A stretch of DNA of 64,000 bases from Ashinkailepas kermadecensis (lineage: Eukaryota; Arthropoda; Thecostraca; Neolepadidae), in assembly GCA_034440615.1 (NCBI GenBank), contig JAOTOM010004800.1:62001-126000 (forward strand). Direction: 5' to 3'. Positions 46,243 through 58,901 of this stretch are shown piece by piece (position 1 is the stretch's first letter; each line of letters begins with the position of its first letter). A program made the position numbers and the translations under genes. Below the pieces are notes generated by a model. The model saw only the letters and a list, made by a program, of their open reading frames with translations, made no database searches and was not told the DNA's origin.

Positions 46243-49200
46243 ATGTGTACCGTGTCCTATGTGTACCGTGTCCTGGTCATGTAGTGTACCGTGCCCTATG
46301 TGTACCGTGTCCTGATCATGTAGTGTACCGTGTCCTATGTGTACCGTGTCCTGGTCATGTAGTGTACCGTGCCCTATGTGTGCCGTGTCCTGGTCATGTA
46401 GTGAACCATGTCCTATGTGTACCGTGTCCTATGTGTACCGTGTCCTGGTCATGTAGTGTACCGTGTCCTATGTGTACCCTGTCCTGGTCATGTAGTGAAC
46501 CATGTCCTATGTGTACCGTGTCCTATGTGTACCGTGTCCTGGTCATGTAGTGTACCGTGTCCTATGTGTACCGTGTCCTGGTCATGTAGTGTACCGTGTC
46601 CTATGTGTACCGTGTCCTATGTGTACCGTGTCATATGTGTACCGTGTCCTATGTGTACCGTGTCCTATGTGTACCGTGTCCTATGTGTACCGTGTCCTAT
46701 GTGTGCCGTGTCCTGGTCATGTAGTGTACCGTGCCCTATGTGTACCGTGTCCTGGTCATGTAGTGTACCGTGTCCTATGTGTACCGTGTCCTATGTGTAC
46801 CGTGTCCTGGTCATGTAGTGTACCGTGCCCTATGTGTGCCGTGTCCTGGTCATGTAGTGAACCGTGTCCTATGTGTACCGTGTCCTGGTCATGTAGTGTA
46901 CCGTGTCCTATGTGTACCGTGTCCTGGTCATGTAGTGTACCGTGTCCTATGTGTACCGTGTCCTATGTGTACCGTGTCCTGGTCATGTAGTGTACCGTGT
47001 CCTATGTGTGCCGTGTCCTGGTCATGTAGTGTACCGTGTCCTATGTGTACCGTGTCCTGGTCATGTAGTGAACCATGTCCTATGTGTACTGTGTCCTATG
47101 TGTACCGTGTCCTATGTGTACCGTGTCCTGGTCATGTAGTGTACCGTGTCCTGGTCATGTAGTGTACCGTGTCCTATGTGTACCGTGTCCTATGTGTACC
47201 GTGTCCTGGTCATGTAGTGTACCGTGCCCTATGTGTGCCGTGTCCTGGTCATGTAGTGAACCGTGTCCTATGTGTACCGTGTCCTGGTCATGTAGTGTAC
47301 CGTGTCCTATGTGTACCGTGTCCTGGTCATGTAGTGTACCGTGTCCTATGTGTACCGTGTCCTATGTGTACCGTGTCCTGGTCATGTAGTGTACCGTGTC
47401 CTATGTGTACCGTGTCCTGGTCATGTAGTGTACCGTGTCCTATGTGTACCGTGTCCTGGTCATGTAGTGAACCATGTCCTATGTGTACTGTGTCCTATGT
47501 GTACCGTGTCCTATGTGTACCGTGTCCTGGTCATGTAGTGTACCGTGTCCTATGTGTACCGTGTCCTGGTCATGTAGTGTACCGTGTCCTATGTGTACCG
47601 TGTCCTATGTGTACCGTGTCCTGGTCATGTAGTGTACCGTGCCCTATGTGTGCCGTGTCCTGGTCATGTAGTGTACCGTGTCCTATGTGTACCGTGTCCT
47701 GGTCATGTAGTGTACCGTGTCCTATGTGTACCGTGTCCTGGTCATGTAGTGTACCGTGTCCTATGTGTACCGTGTCCTATGTGTACCGTGTCCTGGTCAT
47801 GTAGTGTACCGTGTCCTATGTGTACCGTGTCCTATGTGTACCGTGTCCTGGTCATGTAGTGTACCGTGTCCTATGTGTACCGTGTCCTATGTGTACCGTG
47901 TCCTATGTGTACCGTGTCCTATGTGTACCGTGTCCTGGTCATGTAGTGTACCGTGTCCTATGTGTACCGTGTCCTATGTGTACCGTGTCCTATGTGTACC
48001 GTGTCCTGGTCATGTAGTGTGCCGTGTCCTGGTCATGTAGTGTACCGTGTCCTATGTGCACCGTGTCCTGATCATGTAGTGTACCGTGTCCTGATCATGT
48101 AGTGTACCGTGTCCTATGTGTACCGTGTCCTGGTCATGTAGTGTACCGTGTCCTGGTCATGTAGTGTACCGTGTCCTGATCATGTAGTGTACCGTGTCCT
48201 ATGTGTACCGTGTCCTGGTCATGTAGTGTACCGTGTCCTGATCATGTAGTGTACCGTGTCCTGGTCATGTAGTGTACCGTGTCCTGGTCATGTAGTGTAC
48301 CGTGTCCTGGTCATGTAGTGTACCGTGTCCTGATCATGTAGTGTACCGTGTCCTATGTGTACCGTGTCCTGGTCATGTAGTGTACCGTGTCCTGGTTATG
48401 TAGTGTACCGTGTCCTGGTCATGTAGTGTACCGTGTCCTGATCATGTAGTGTACCGTGTCCTATGTGTACCGTGTCCTGGTCATGTAGTGTACCGTGTCC
48501 TATGTGTACCGTGTCCTGACCATGTGGTGTACCGTGTATACATGTGTACCGTGTCCTGGTCATGTAGTGTACCGTGTCCTATGTGTACCCAGTCCTGGTC
48601 ATGTAGTGTACCGTGTCCTATGTGTACCGTGTCCTATGTGTACCGTGTCCTGGTCATGTCGTGTACCGTGTCCTATGTGTACCGTGTCCTGGTCATGTAG
48701 TGAACCATGTCCTATGTGCACCGTGTCCTGATCATGTAGTGTACCGTTTCCTATGTGTACCGTGTCCTATGTGTACCGTGTCCTGGTCATGTAGTGTACC
48801 GTGTCCTATGTGTACCGTGTCCTGGTCATGTAGTGTACCGTATCCTATGTGTGCCGTGTCCTGATCATGTAGTGTACCGTGTCCTGGTCATGTCGTGTAC
48901 CGTGTCCTATGTGTACCGTGTCCTGGTCATGTCGTGTACCGTGTCCTATGGGTACCGTGTCCTGGTCATGTAGTGAACCATGTCCTATGTGCACCGTGTC
49001 CTGATCATGTAGTGTACCGTGTCCTATGTGTACTGTGTCCTATGTGTACCGTGTCCTGGTCATGTAGTGTACCGTGTCCTATGTGTACCGTGTCCTGGTC
49101 ATGTAGTGTACCGTGTCCTATGTGTGCCGTGTCCTGATCATGTAGTGTACCGTGTCCTGATCATGTCGTGTACCGTGTCCTATGTGTACCGTGTCCTGGT

Positions 49201-52200
49201 CATGTAGTGAACCATGTCCTATGTGCACCGTGTCCTGATCATGTAGTGTACCGTGTCCTATGTGTACCGTGTCCTATGTGTACCGTGTCCTGGTCATGTA
49301 GTGAACCATGTCCTATGTGTACCGTGTCCTGATCATGTAGTGTACCGTGTCCTGATCATGTCGTGTACCGTGTCCTATGTGTACCGTGTCCTGGTCATGT
49401 AGTGAACCATGTCCTATGTGCACCGTGTCCTGATCATGTAGTGTACCGTGTCCTATGTGTACCGTGTCCTATGTGTACCGTGTCCTGGTCATGTAGTGAA
49501 CCATGTCCTATGTGTACCGTGTCCTGATCATGTAGTGTACCGTGTCCTATGTGTACCGTGTCCTGATCATGTAGTGTACCGTGTCCTATGTGTACCGTGT
49601 CCTGGTCATGTAGTGTACCGTATCCTATGTGTGCCGTGTCCTGATCATGTAGTGTACCGTGTCCTGGTCATGTCGTGTACCGTGTCCTATGTGTGCCGTG
49701 TCCTGGTCATGTCGTGTACCGTGTCCTATGTGTACCGTGTCCTGGTCATGTAGTGTACCGTGTCCTATGTGCACCGTGTCCTGATCATGTAGTGTACCGT
49801 GTCCTATGTGTACCGTGTCCTATGTGTACCGTGTCCTATGTGTACCGTGTCCTGGTCATGTAGTGTACCGTGTCCTATGTGTACCGTGTCCTGGTCATGT
49901 TGTGTACCGTGTCCTATGTGTGCCGTGTCCTGATCATGTAGTGTACCGTGTCCTGGTCATGTCGTGTACCGTGTCCTATGTGTACCGTGTCCTGGTCATG
50001 TAGTGAACCATGTCCTATGTGCACCGTGTCCTGATCATGTAGTGAACCATGTCCTATGTGCACCGTGTCCTGATCATGTAGTGTACCGTGTCCTATGTGT
50101 ACTGTGTCCTATGTGTACCGTGTCCTGGTAATGTAGTGTACCGTGTCCTATGTGTACCGTGTCCTGGTCATGTAGTGTACCGTGTCCTATGTGTACCGTG
50201 TCCTGGTCATGTAGTGTACCGTATCCTATGTGTGCCGTGTCCTGATCATGTAGTGTACCGTGTCCTGGTCATGTCGTGTACCGTGTCCTATGTGTACCGT
50301 GTCCTGGTCATGTCGTGTACCGTGTCCTATGTGTACCGTGTCCTGGTCATGTAGTGAACCATGTCCTATGTGCACCGTGTCCTGATCATGTAGTGTACCG
50401 TGTCCTATGTGTACTGTGTCCTATGTGTACCGTGTCCTGGTAATGTAGTGTACCGTGTCCTATGTGTACCGTGTCCTGGTCATGTAGTGTACCGTGTCCT
50501 ATGTGTGCCGTGTCCTGATCATGTAGTGTACCGTGTCCTGATCATGTCGTGTACCGTGTCCTATGTGTACCGTGTCCTGGTCATGTAGTGAACCGTGTCC
50601 TATGTGCACCGTGTCCTGATCATGTAGTGTACCGTGTCCTATGTGTACCGTGTCCTATGTGTACCGTGTCCTGGTCATGTAGTGAACCATGTCCTATGTG
50701 TACCGTGTCCTGATCATGTAGTGTACCGTGTCCTATGTGTACCGTGTCCTGATCATGTAGTGTACCGTGTCCTATGTGTACCGTGTCCTGGTCATGTAGT
50801 GTACCGTATCCTATGTGTGCCGTGTCCTGATCATGTAGTGTACCGTGTCCTGGTCATGTCGTGTACCGTGTCCTATGTGTACCGTGTCCTGGTCATGTCG
50901 TGTACCGTGTCCTATGTGTACCGTGTCCTGGTCATGTAGTGAACCATGTCCTATGTGCACCGTGTCCTGATCATGTAGTGTACCGTGTCCTATGTGTACC
51001 GTGTCCTATGTGTACCGTGTCCTGGTCATGTAGTGTACCGTGTCCTATGTGTACCGTGTCCTGGTCATGTAGTGTACCGTGTCCTATGTGTGCCGTGTCC
51101 TGATCATGTAGTGTACCGTGTCCTGGTCATGTCGTGTACCGTGTCCTATGTGTACCGTGTCCTGGTCATGTAGTGAACCATGTCCTATGTGCACCGTGTC
51201 CTGATCATGTAGTGTACCGTGTCCTATGTGTACCGTGTCCTATGTGTACCGTGTCCTATGTGTACCGTGTCCTGGTCATGTAGTGTACCGTGTCCTATGT
51301 GTACCGTGTCCTGATCATGTAGTGTACCGTGTCCTGGTCATGTAGTGTACCGTGTCCTATGTGTACCGTGTCCTATGTGTACCGTGTCCTGGTCATGTAG
51401 TGAACCATGTCCTATGTGCACCGTGTCCTGATCATGTAGTGTACCGTGTCCTATGTGTACCGTGTCCTGATCATGTAGTGTACCGTGTCCTATGTGTACC
51501 GTGTCCTGGTCATGTAGTGTACCGTGTCCTATGTGTACCGTGTCCTGGTCATGTAGTGAACCATGTCCTATGTGCACCGTGTCCTGGTCATGCAGTGTAC
51601 CGTGTCCTGGTCATGTAGTGCACCGTGTCCTATGTGTACCGTGTCCTGATCATGTAGTGTACCGTGTCCTATGTGTACCGTGTCCTGGTCATGTAGTGTA
51701 CCGTGTCCTATGTGTACCGTGTCCTGGTCATGTAGTGAACCGTGTCCTATGTGACCGGTTCCTGGTCATGTAGTGTACCGTGTCCTGGTCATGTAGTGTA
51801 CCGTGTCCTATGTGTACCGTGTCCTGATCATGTAGTGTACCGTGTCCTATGTGTACCGTGTCCTGATCATGTAGTGTACCGTGTCCTATGTGTACCGTGT
51901 CCTGGTCATGTAGTGTACCGTGTCCTATGTGTGCCGTGTCCTGGTCATGTAGTGTACCGTGTCCTGGTCATGTAGTGTACCGTGTCCTATGTGTGCCGTG
52001 TCCTGATCATGTAGTGTACCGTGTCCTATGTGTACCGTGTCCTGGTCATGTAGTGTACCGTGTCCTGGTCATGTAGTGTACCGTGTCCTGATCATGTAGT
52101 GAACCGTGTCCTATGTGTACCGTGTCCTGGTCATGTAGTGTACCGTGTCCTAGTCATGTAGTGTACCGTGTCCTATGTGTACCGTGTCCTGGTCATGTAG

Positions 52201-53050
52201 TGTACCGTGTCCTGGTCATGTAGTGTACCGTGTCCTGGTCATGTAGTGTACCGTGTCCTGGTCATGTAGTGTACCGTGTCCTATGTATGCCGTGTCCTGG
52301 TCATGTAGTGTACCGTGTCCTGGTCATGTAGTGTACCGTGTCCTATGTGTACCGTGTCCTGGTCATGCAGTGAACCGTGTCCTGATCATGTAGTGTACCG
52401 TGTCCTATGTGTACCGTGTCCTGGTCATGTAGTGTACCGTGTCCTATGTGTACCGTGTCCTGATCATGTAGTGTACCGTGTCTATGTGTACCGTGTCCTA
52501 TGTGTACCGTGTCCTGGTCATGTAGTGTACCGTGTCCTATGTGTACCGTGTCCTGGTCATGTAGTGTACCGTGTCCTATGTGTACCGTGTCCTGATCATG
52601 TAGTGTACCGTGTCCTATGTGTACCGTGTCCTGGTCAAGTAGTGTACCGTGTCCTGATATGTAGTGTACCGTGTCCTGATCATGTAGTGTACCGTGTCCT
52701 ATGTGTACCGTGTCCTGATCATGTAGGGTACCGTGTCCTATGTGTACCGTGTCCTGGTCATGTAGTGTACCGTGTCATATGTGTACCGTGTCCTGGTCAT
52801 GTAGACTGTCTATGTGTACCGTGTCCTGGTCATGTAGTGTACCGTGTCCTGGTCATGTAGTATACCGTGTCCCATGTGTACCGCGTCCTGATCATGTAGT
52901 GTACCGTGTCCTGATCATGTAGTGTACCGTGTCCTATGTAGTGTACCGTGTCCTGGTCATGTAGTGTACCGTGCCCTATGTGTACCGTGTCCTGGTCATG
53001 TAGTGTACCGTGTCCGATGTGTACCGTGTGCAATGTAATGTACCGTATGC
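46243..53050. repeat. 6.8-kb satellite built from 16-bp and 23-bp modules
   Basis: Module A is TGTACCGTGTCCTATG (16 bp). Module B is TGTACCGTGTCCTGG plus TCATGTAG (23 bp, also with TGATCATG). A+B is 39 bp. Diagnostic variants recur at multiples of 39: 'GAACCATGTCCTATGTGCAC' units at 48703, 48976, 49210 and 49405 are spaced 273, 234 and 195, and 'GTATCCTATGTGTGCC' at 50221 and 50806 is spaced 585. Higher-order repeats are clear between 48.7 and 51.6 kb. All the plus frames spelling V-L-C-V-P-C-P-G-H and similar come from the modules. The right edge decays from 52.9 kb. Confidence 0.97.
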
Positions 53051-54039
53051 AAATTATCGTGTACACAGGTGTGCTATGCTTCCTTGAACTGATCTTGTCG
53101 CTTTGAATGTATAAATAATCAGGGGAAGTGATGAAATGCCGAATAAAAGCACTACCAGCGTAGAGGATCAGGCGTCACGTAAAGTGAGCGATCTTACAGT
53201 ATCGCATAGGGTGGGACCATAGGTGTTGGAGCGTTTGCAAACTGTGCGCAGCCCAGAATCGAACCCTTAGGAGCGCATTTAGGAGAGGGGCTCCGATCAT
53301 GTCATCCTTTAAAGTATGGGTGGTCTCAGTTAATGTCGGGTTAATTTAGGTACTCATGACGCTTCATCGGGCACCTCTTCGACAGACGTTTCATTGGGCG
53401 TCTTTGACTTCATTTCGCGAGTCAACCAAAGGAGATAGACAAGCACACTCCAAGTGCATCTGGGATTCCAAGGATGTAGTTTAGTCATACCGTTTAACGC
53501 ACCAATCCAAAGTCACCGGCTGGTGCGATGTGAGAGATAGGACATTATGTGGCACTGCGAGCGCTAGAACACGTGATCTTCCATTACACTGTTTTTTTCT
53601 GAATTGATTGATGACAAAGTAACACTTGTTCTAATTAGAGTCTCCGTTCGCCGTGATCAAATTACCGGAAGTGACATTTTTTTGGTCTATGCATTTATCC
53701 ATCCCTTTAACCATATCTTCTAGATCATCTCATGATAGCGATTTCAAGGTATGACAAAGCAACATATTGGGACGAGGTCATCCACTTCTTCAGTGTCAAA
53801 ATAATGGTTTTTCGTTAGGTGTGGGATGTCGAAACTCGCCACGGAAACTATATCCATTCAAATACCTCCGATGTCTTTCAAACTGAAGACCAAGTCAGTA
53901 ATGTACCTATAAGTGTATCTTTTCGTTTGTTTTAATAGATACTTAACTTGGGAATACCTATGTTCACGTAACGACTAAAAAAACATCACATAAAGTGTTA
54001 TCATATAACAGACGATATAATAGCTAATCCCTTTACCTA
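53051..54039. other. 1 kb spacer, no gene recognised
   Basis: Single-copy-looking DNA. No open frame of note and no repeat seen. Confidence 0.45.
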
Positions 54040-54285
54040 TAATTCTGCTGCGAGCAAGATTCCATTTGTACTTTGTAATCCTGCATGTGGATAAAGAAAT
54101 TTGTGGTAATCAAATATGGAGAGAATATTCCTTATCAATGAGTTGAGCAGTTAATTGTCAGCAGGTCACAGGTTCATAGTCAAACAGCACCATTGAACTT
54201 CCAAATGAGAAAAATGCGAGGGTATGTATCGGAAGAGAATAATGTTCTGGATGCCAAAAATCCGCACACGGCCTATTTTTATAAC
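54040..54285. repeat. Dispersed repeat, copy 2 (partner at 539-805)
   Basis: ATTTGTACTTTGTAATCCTG, GGTAATCAAATATGGAGAGA and GTCAAACAGCACCATTGAAC match the partner in order. It has no CAGGGGCGGATCC-type end, so it is an older or truncated copy. Confidence 0.5.
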
Positions 54286-54923
54286 ACTCTTTGCGAGATG
54301 TTCGTGTGACGAGATCAGTCACTGTAAGCATGATCATGATATTTAGTAATAAGATGCGGTTAAAAATGAGGCATGAAGACTTCATAATACAGTTCAAGAG
54401 GTATGATATCGATGCTTCTTTTGGAAGGATGCTGATTCAATGTTCGGTAGGTGGTACTTTCCACCCAATTTCACCAATAATTTATAACTGCCCTTCTTTG
54501 ACATGCCCTAGCCTCGTGGTCGCCGTGGAATGGAACTCTATATTTAACATTTGGTGTCCTCATCAATTCTAGGATGCGAGGGATGCGGTATGCGGTATGC
54601 GAAATTCCAAAACAATTTATTACCTTAGGACGTATTGGAAGTTACCTTATAAAAAACTGCAGGAATTAAAACTGATCCACGCACTGCGAAGGATAAATAA
54701 ATATAAGTTCGTGAAAAAGCTGTCGAAGGAGAGCGCTGCCGTCGTCATCCTGTTGCAGTTTCCCTGGATGCACGCGTCACATGACCTGTCAGATATAATT
54801 AGTTCACTAGCATATTCTGTCTCCTGACGCAATTATGTTCCTGATAAAAACACGCGCCCTACATTGGCATAGCATGTTACACACAGGTATCAGCTGCATG
54901 CACCGCTACATAGGCAGGGTTAC
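54286..54923. other. Spacer, no gene recognised
   Basis: Frames of 76-93 residues occur on the plus strand without a domain. A GATGCGG-TATGCGG echo lies near 54582-54600. Confidence 0.4.
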
Positions 54924-55455
54924 GGCATCGTTTGCTCAGAAATGGCTGGTGTCACGGTATCGATTGCTCAGAAACGGCTGGTGTTACGGTATCGATTGCT
55001 CAGTTGACGGCCGGTGTCACGATATCGATTGCTCAGAAACGGTTGGTGTCACGGTATCGATTGCTCAGAAACGGCTGGTGTCACGGTATCGATTGCTCAG
55101 TTGACGACCGGTGTCACGGTATCGATTGCTCAGTTGACGACCGGTGTCACGATATCGATTGCTCAGAAACGGCTGGTGTCACGGTACCGATTGCTCAGAA
55201 ACGGCTGGTGTTACGGTATCGATTGCTCAGAAACGGCTGGTGTCACGGTATCGATTGCTCAGTAAACGGCTGGTGTTACGGTATCGATTGCTCAGAAACG
55301 GCTGGTGTCACGGTATCGATTGCTCAGAAACGGCTGGTGTTACGGTATCGATTGCTCAGTTGACGACCGGTGTCACGATATCGATTGCTCAGAAACGGCT
55401 GTTGTCACAGTATCGTTTGCTCAGTTAGCTATCAGTGTCACGGCATCGTTTGATT
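54924..55455. repeat. 32-bp minisatellite carrying ATCGAT, about 16 copies
   Basis: CACGGTATCGATTGCTCAGA and AACGGCTGGTGT alternate at 32-bp spacing. Some units carry CAGTTGACGACCGGTGT instead of CAGAAACGGCTGGTGT, giving two unit types in a patterned order. Confidence 0.95.
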
Positions 55456-55600
55456 AGCTAGCGGCCGGTGTCAGGCCTGCTTGACATATCCTCTTCTAAC
55501 GGCTGGTGTCAGGCCTGCTTGGCATATCCTCTTCTAACGGCTGGTGTCACGCATACTTGGCATATCCTCTTCTAACGGCTGTTGTCACGCATTCTTCATA
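55456..55600. repeat. 38-bp minisatellite, about 4 copies, joined to the 32-bp array
   Basis: AACGGCTGGTGTCA is retained from the previous array, then GGCCTGCTTGGCATATCC and TCTTCT follow. The shared half-unit shows that the second array grew from an edge unit of the first. Confidence 0.9.
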
Positions 55601-56767
55601 TTCCCTTCTTGCTCCGATATCCAATTTGTGCGTTGTTATTATATGGTCATCAAACAATGCAGTGAGAGGACAAAGGTGTCACGTCTCCGAAATAGTTGCC
55701 TTCCAATGTAAAGCAGTGCTTGCTACGCTTGCTCTTGGACATTGGCGTGGAATAACCGCTGTGTTAGGCATGCAACCTTGCATCTTCCGGAAAACGATTG
55801 TCATGGCTGACGGCCTTTTTCCAGACATGTCATATTTCGGTTAGTTTTGGGGAGTTTTTAGCCTCCAATTCGTACCTTGATCCCTCCGAAATCATTCCTC
55901 GGTTTTAATTTAACACCTCAACCTCCTCAGAGCAAAGCTTCTGGGTTAGCCCCTGACAAGCATATCTCGTATTTGCTTTGCACGTGTTTTCTGCAATGCT
56001 CGCCCCGGCTGCCTCTGAGTTGCCAGGGGCAGGCGAGATCTGAAAGCCCGAAGGCCGGACGTGCCAGTGTTCGTCGCCGGTCGGTTGTCGACTTGACCAC
56101 TCCATGTTCACGCCAGCGTGAAAGCTCGATTGGGGAGCGCTACCTACCGTCGGGCTGAGTTTTTGTTTCGGCCGACAGCGTCACGGTTTGCTGATGCTGT
56201 GGCTGCGCGCGCGCGTGTTGCGACATCACCACCGCATCACCTCTGCCACGCAGAGGCCACGCCACGTCGCGCTGCGCTGACGAAAGTCGCCACAAAAACG
56301 GTAAACAGCGGCTCGCGGCCACACACCAAAGTGGCGCTGAAAGTGAAACTGCCACGTGATGCGCGTATCCGCAGGCGGAGCGGGTATTTCGAGGTGCGAT
56401 GTGTCCAGAGCCGCCCAACTACCGAGCATGTAACACGTGGGTGGCACTGTCAAAAATGATGCTTACTCTAAATACCACGTTACAGCTACACGGTTGTTAA
56501 GTTGGCACAGTTCGCGTTACAGACGGAGGGGAGTCACGCGACGATGCGGCACGGCGAGCTAGCACAACCATCTTTTTTCCCCCTTGGGGTGTGGGGGGGG
56601 GGCGACGGATGCAAGAGCAGTCCCTTTCTCTTTAGCGAAGGAATAGCCGACATGTTCCTAAATGTCAGCTGTCCGGGTTCCCGCCCTATTGCGTTGTCAA
56701 CCTGATATCAGAACAGAAGGGAACATAGCAGAACAGAAGTGCAGGCTTGATTTCCAGCCATCTTACA
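55601..56767. other. 1.2 kb spacer, CpG-rich in the middle, no gene recognised
   Basis: 56000-56450 is CpG-rich with a 113-residue plus frame of no known family. A G-run lies at 56590-56601. Confidence 0.4.
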
Positions 56768-56897
56768 AAAATCGTGGTGACACCGGTGGCAAGATCATTA
56801 TGGCACCGATGGCTAGATCGTGGCGGCAGTTGCGACAAGATCGTGGTGGCATTGGCGACAAGATTCGTCCACATACGATATGAAGTCGTATGTGGAC
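56768..56897. repeat. Degenerate ~24-bp repeat ending in a perfect hairpin
   Basis: AGATCGTGGTGGCATTGGCG-like blocks recur about four times (56768-56866). They are followed by GTCCACATACGA (56867-56878), loop TATGAAG, and the exact complement TCGTATGTGGAC (56886-56897). Confidence 0.8.
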
Positions 56898-57688
56898 AAT
56901 CCTGTCGCTTCACAGATATGGTATGTGAATGGAAAATAACATTCCGACACTTCGTTGAATTTCGATCGCAAGGGACACGGGGATACCACCGGCTTCATAA
57001 AATTATGCGTGACCATAGGGTGTGATTCTTGAATTCAGAATGCATACACCATACCAGCATGTAGGTTTCAACTACTCTTGGTTCATGCATGATGAGCAAT
57101 TTCGTACCGCATTGCACGTCCCTGCTAAATGCCCGTCTCTCTGCTGTTAACAACTGCCAGCGAGAACGAAACTGCGCCATGCACTTGCCATGTGTAACGT
57201 AATTGCACATGCGAACCATACATGGAATCCGGAACGTTCTGTTGTAACGGAGATTTGCCCCATCACGAACTTCCGCGCCTTCAATAGCTCCCGGACGGTT
57301 GGACGGAAGAAAGTTCACGTACAGTATCCGGATGATATATTTTTAACAAACAATACAACTCTCGAAACACGTACGCCATACAAAATTACAAAATCGGACT
57401 AGATACACAGTCAATCAACCACAAACAAAATACAGCTTGTTGCCCAATTTTCATACGAATCTGCACACGATCTATATACAAATGGAGGTATTTGATGCAC
57501 CATAGCACATTTCGTGGCTTATTTAAGCACACCTCGGTGAACGTAACCCAAATGACCCTGCCATCCACTCCGACCCCCACCTCCCGGAGCAAGTCAGAAG
57601 CGTCCCAGCGGTGTCAACATAAAGGTATCAGCTGACGAGAGTCATCACGTCACCAGAATATTGCAATGTGATTGCAATCCATTATATT
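56898..57688. other. Spacer, no gene recognised
   Basis: Only short frames without domains are seen. Confidence 0.4.
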
Positions 57689-57752
57689 GATTAGTCTCTT
57701 CTTAGTTAGTTAGTTATTTGAGTTTTAGGGCGCCTCAAGATTAGTCTCTTCT
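57689..57752 (-). mobile_element. 36-bp retrotransposon 3'-tail insertion with 14-bp target duplication
   Basis: GATTAGTCTCTTCT is present at 57689-57702 and again at 57739-57752. The 36 bp between reads on the minus strand as GGCGCCCTAAAACTCAAAT followed by (AACT)n. A simple-repeat tail plus a 14-bp duplication is the mark of target-primed reverse transcription. The source element is not identified; the tail resembles that of the insertion at 63632. Confidence 0.8.
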
Positions 57753-57890
57753 CGGTCGGGTGTCACGGAAAGATCCAGTCAGCTGATTGGCCGAGTGGGT
57801 GTGTGCGGTCAGGCGATTGACCCACCGGAGGCCGGACGGCAGGCCCGTGTGGCGGAGGACTCCCCAGACGCCCCCCGTAAGTCGGAGATT

Positions 57891-58901
57891 GTCACGTCAT
57901 GTCCGGAGAGGTGACAGCTGGCGCCAGTTACCGCCACTCTATGCCGTCAGAGAGTAGTGTCACGTCATGTCCTGAGAGGCGACAGCTGGCGCCAGTTACC
58001 GCCACTCTATGCCGTCAGAGAGTAGTGTCACGTCATGTCCTGAGAGGGGACAGCTGGCGCCAGTTACCGCCACTCTATGCCGTCAGAGAGTATTGTCACG
58101 TCCTGTCCTGAGAGGCGACAGCTGGCGCCAGTTACCGCCACTCTATGCCGTCAGAGAGTAGTGTCACGTCATGTCCTGAGAGGCGACAGCTGGCGCCAGT
58201 TACCGCCACTCTATGCCGTCAGAGAGTAGTGTCACGTCATGTCCTGAGAGGCGACAGCTGGCGCCAGTTACCGCCACTCTATGCCGTCAGAGAGTAGTGT
58301 CACGTCCTGTCCTGAGAGGTGACAGCTGGCGCCAGTTACCGCCACTCTATGCCGTCAGAGAGTAGTGTCACGTCCTGTCCTGAGAGGCGACAGCTGGCGC
58401 CAGTTACCGCCACTCTATGCCGTCAGAGAGTAGTGTCACGTCATGTCCTGAGAGGCGACAGCTGGCGCCAGTTACCGCCACTCTATGCCGTCAGAGAGTA
58501 GTGTCACGTCATGTCCTGAGAGGCGACAGCTGGCGCCAGTTACCGCCACTCTATGCCGTCAGAGAGTAGTGTCACGTCCTGTCCTGAGAGGCGACAGCTG
58601 GCGCCAGTTACCGCCACTCTATGCCGTCAGAGAGTAGTGTCACATCATGTCCTGAGAGGTGACAGCTGGCGCCAGTTACCGCCACTATATGCCGTCAGAG
58701 AGTAGTGTCACGTCATGTCCTGAGAGGTGACAGCTGGCGCCAGTTACCGCCACTCTATGCCGTCAGAGAGTAGTGTCACGTCATGTCCTGAGAGGCGACA
58801 GCTGGCGCCAGTTACCGCCACTCTATGCCGTCAGAGAGTAGTGTCACGTCATGTCCTGAGAGGCGACAGCTGGCGCCAGTTACCGCCACTCTATGCCGTC
58901 G
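57891..58901. repeat. 68-bp minisatellite, about 15 copies
   Basis: GTCACGTCATGTCCTGAGAG, GCGACAGCTGGCGCCAGTTA, CCGCCACTCTATGCCGTCAG and AGAGTAGT form a 68-bp unit. Substitutions are rare and recurrent (TCATG/TCCTG, GGCGA/GGTGA). Confidence 0.97.

Noticed and set aside
46107..53066. Dozens of Cys/Val/Pro-rich frames resembling small secreted proteins
   Set aside because: They restate the 16/23-bp satellite modules and end wherever module order shifts the frame.
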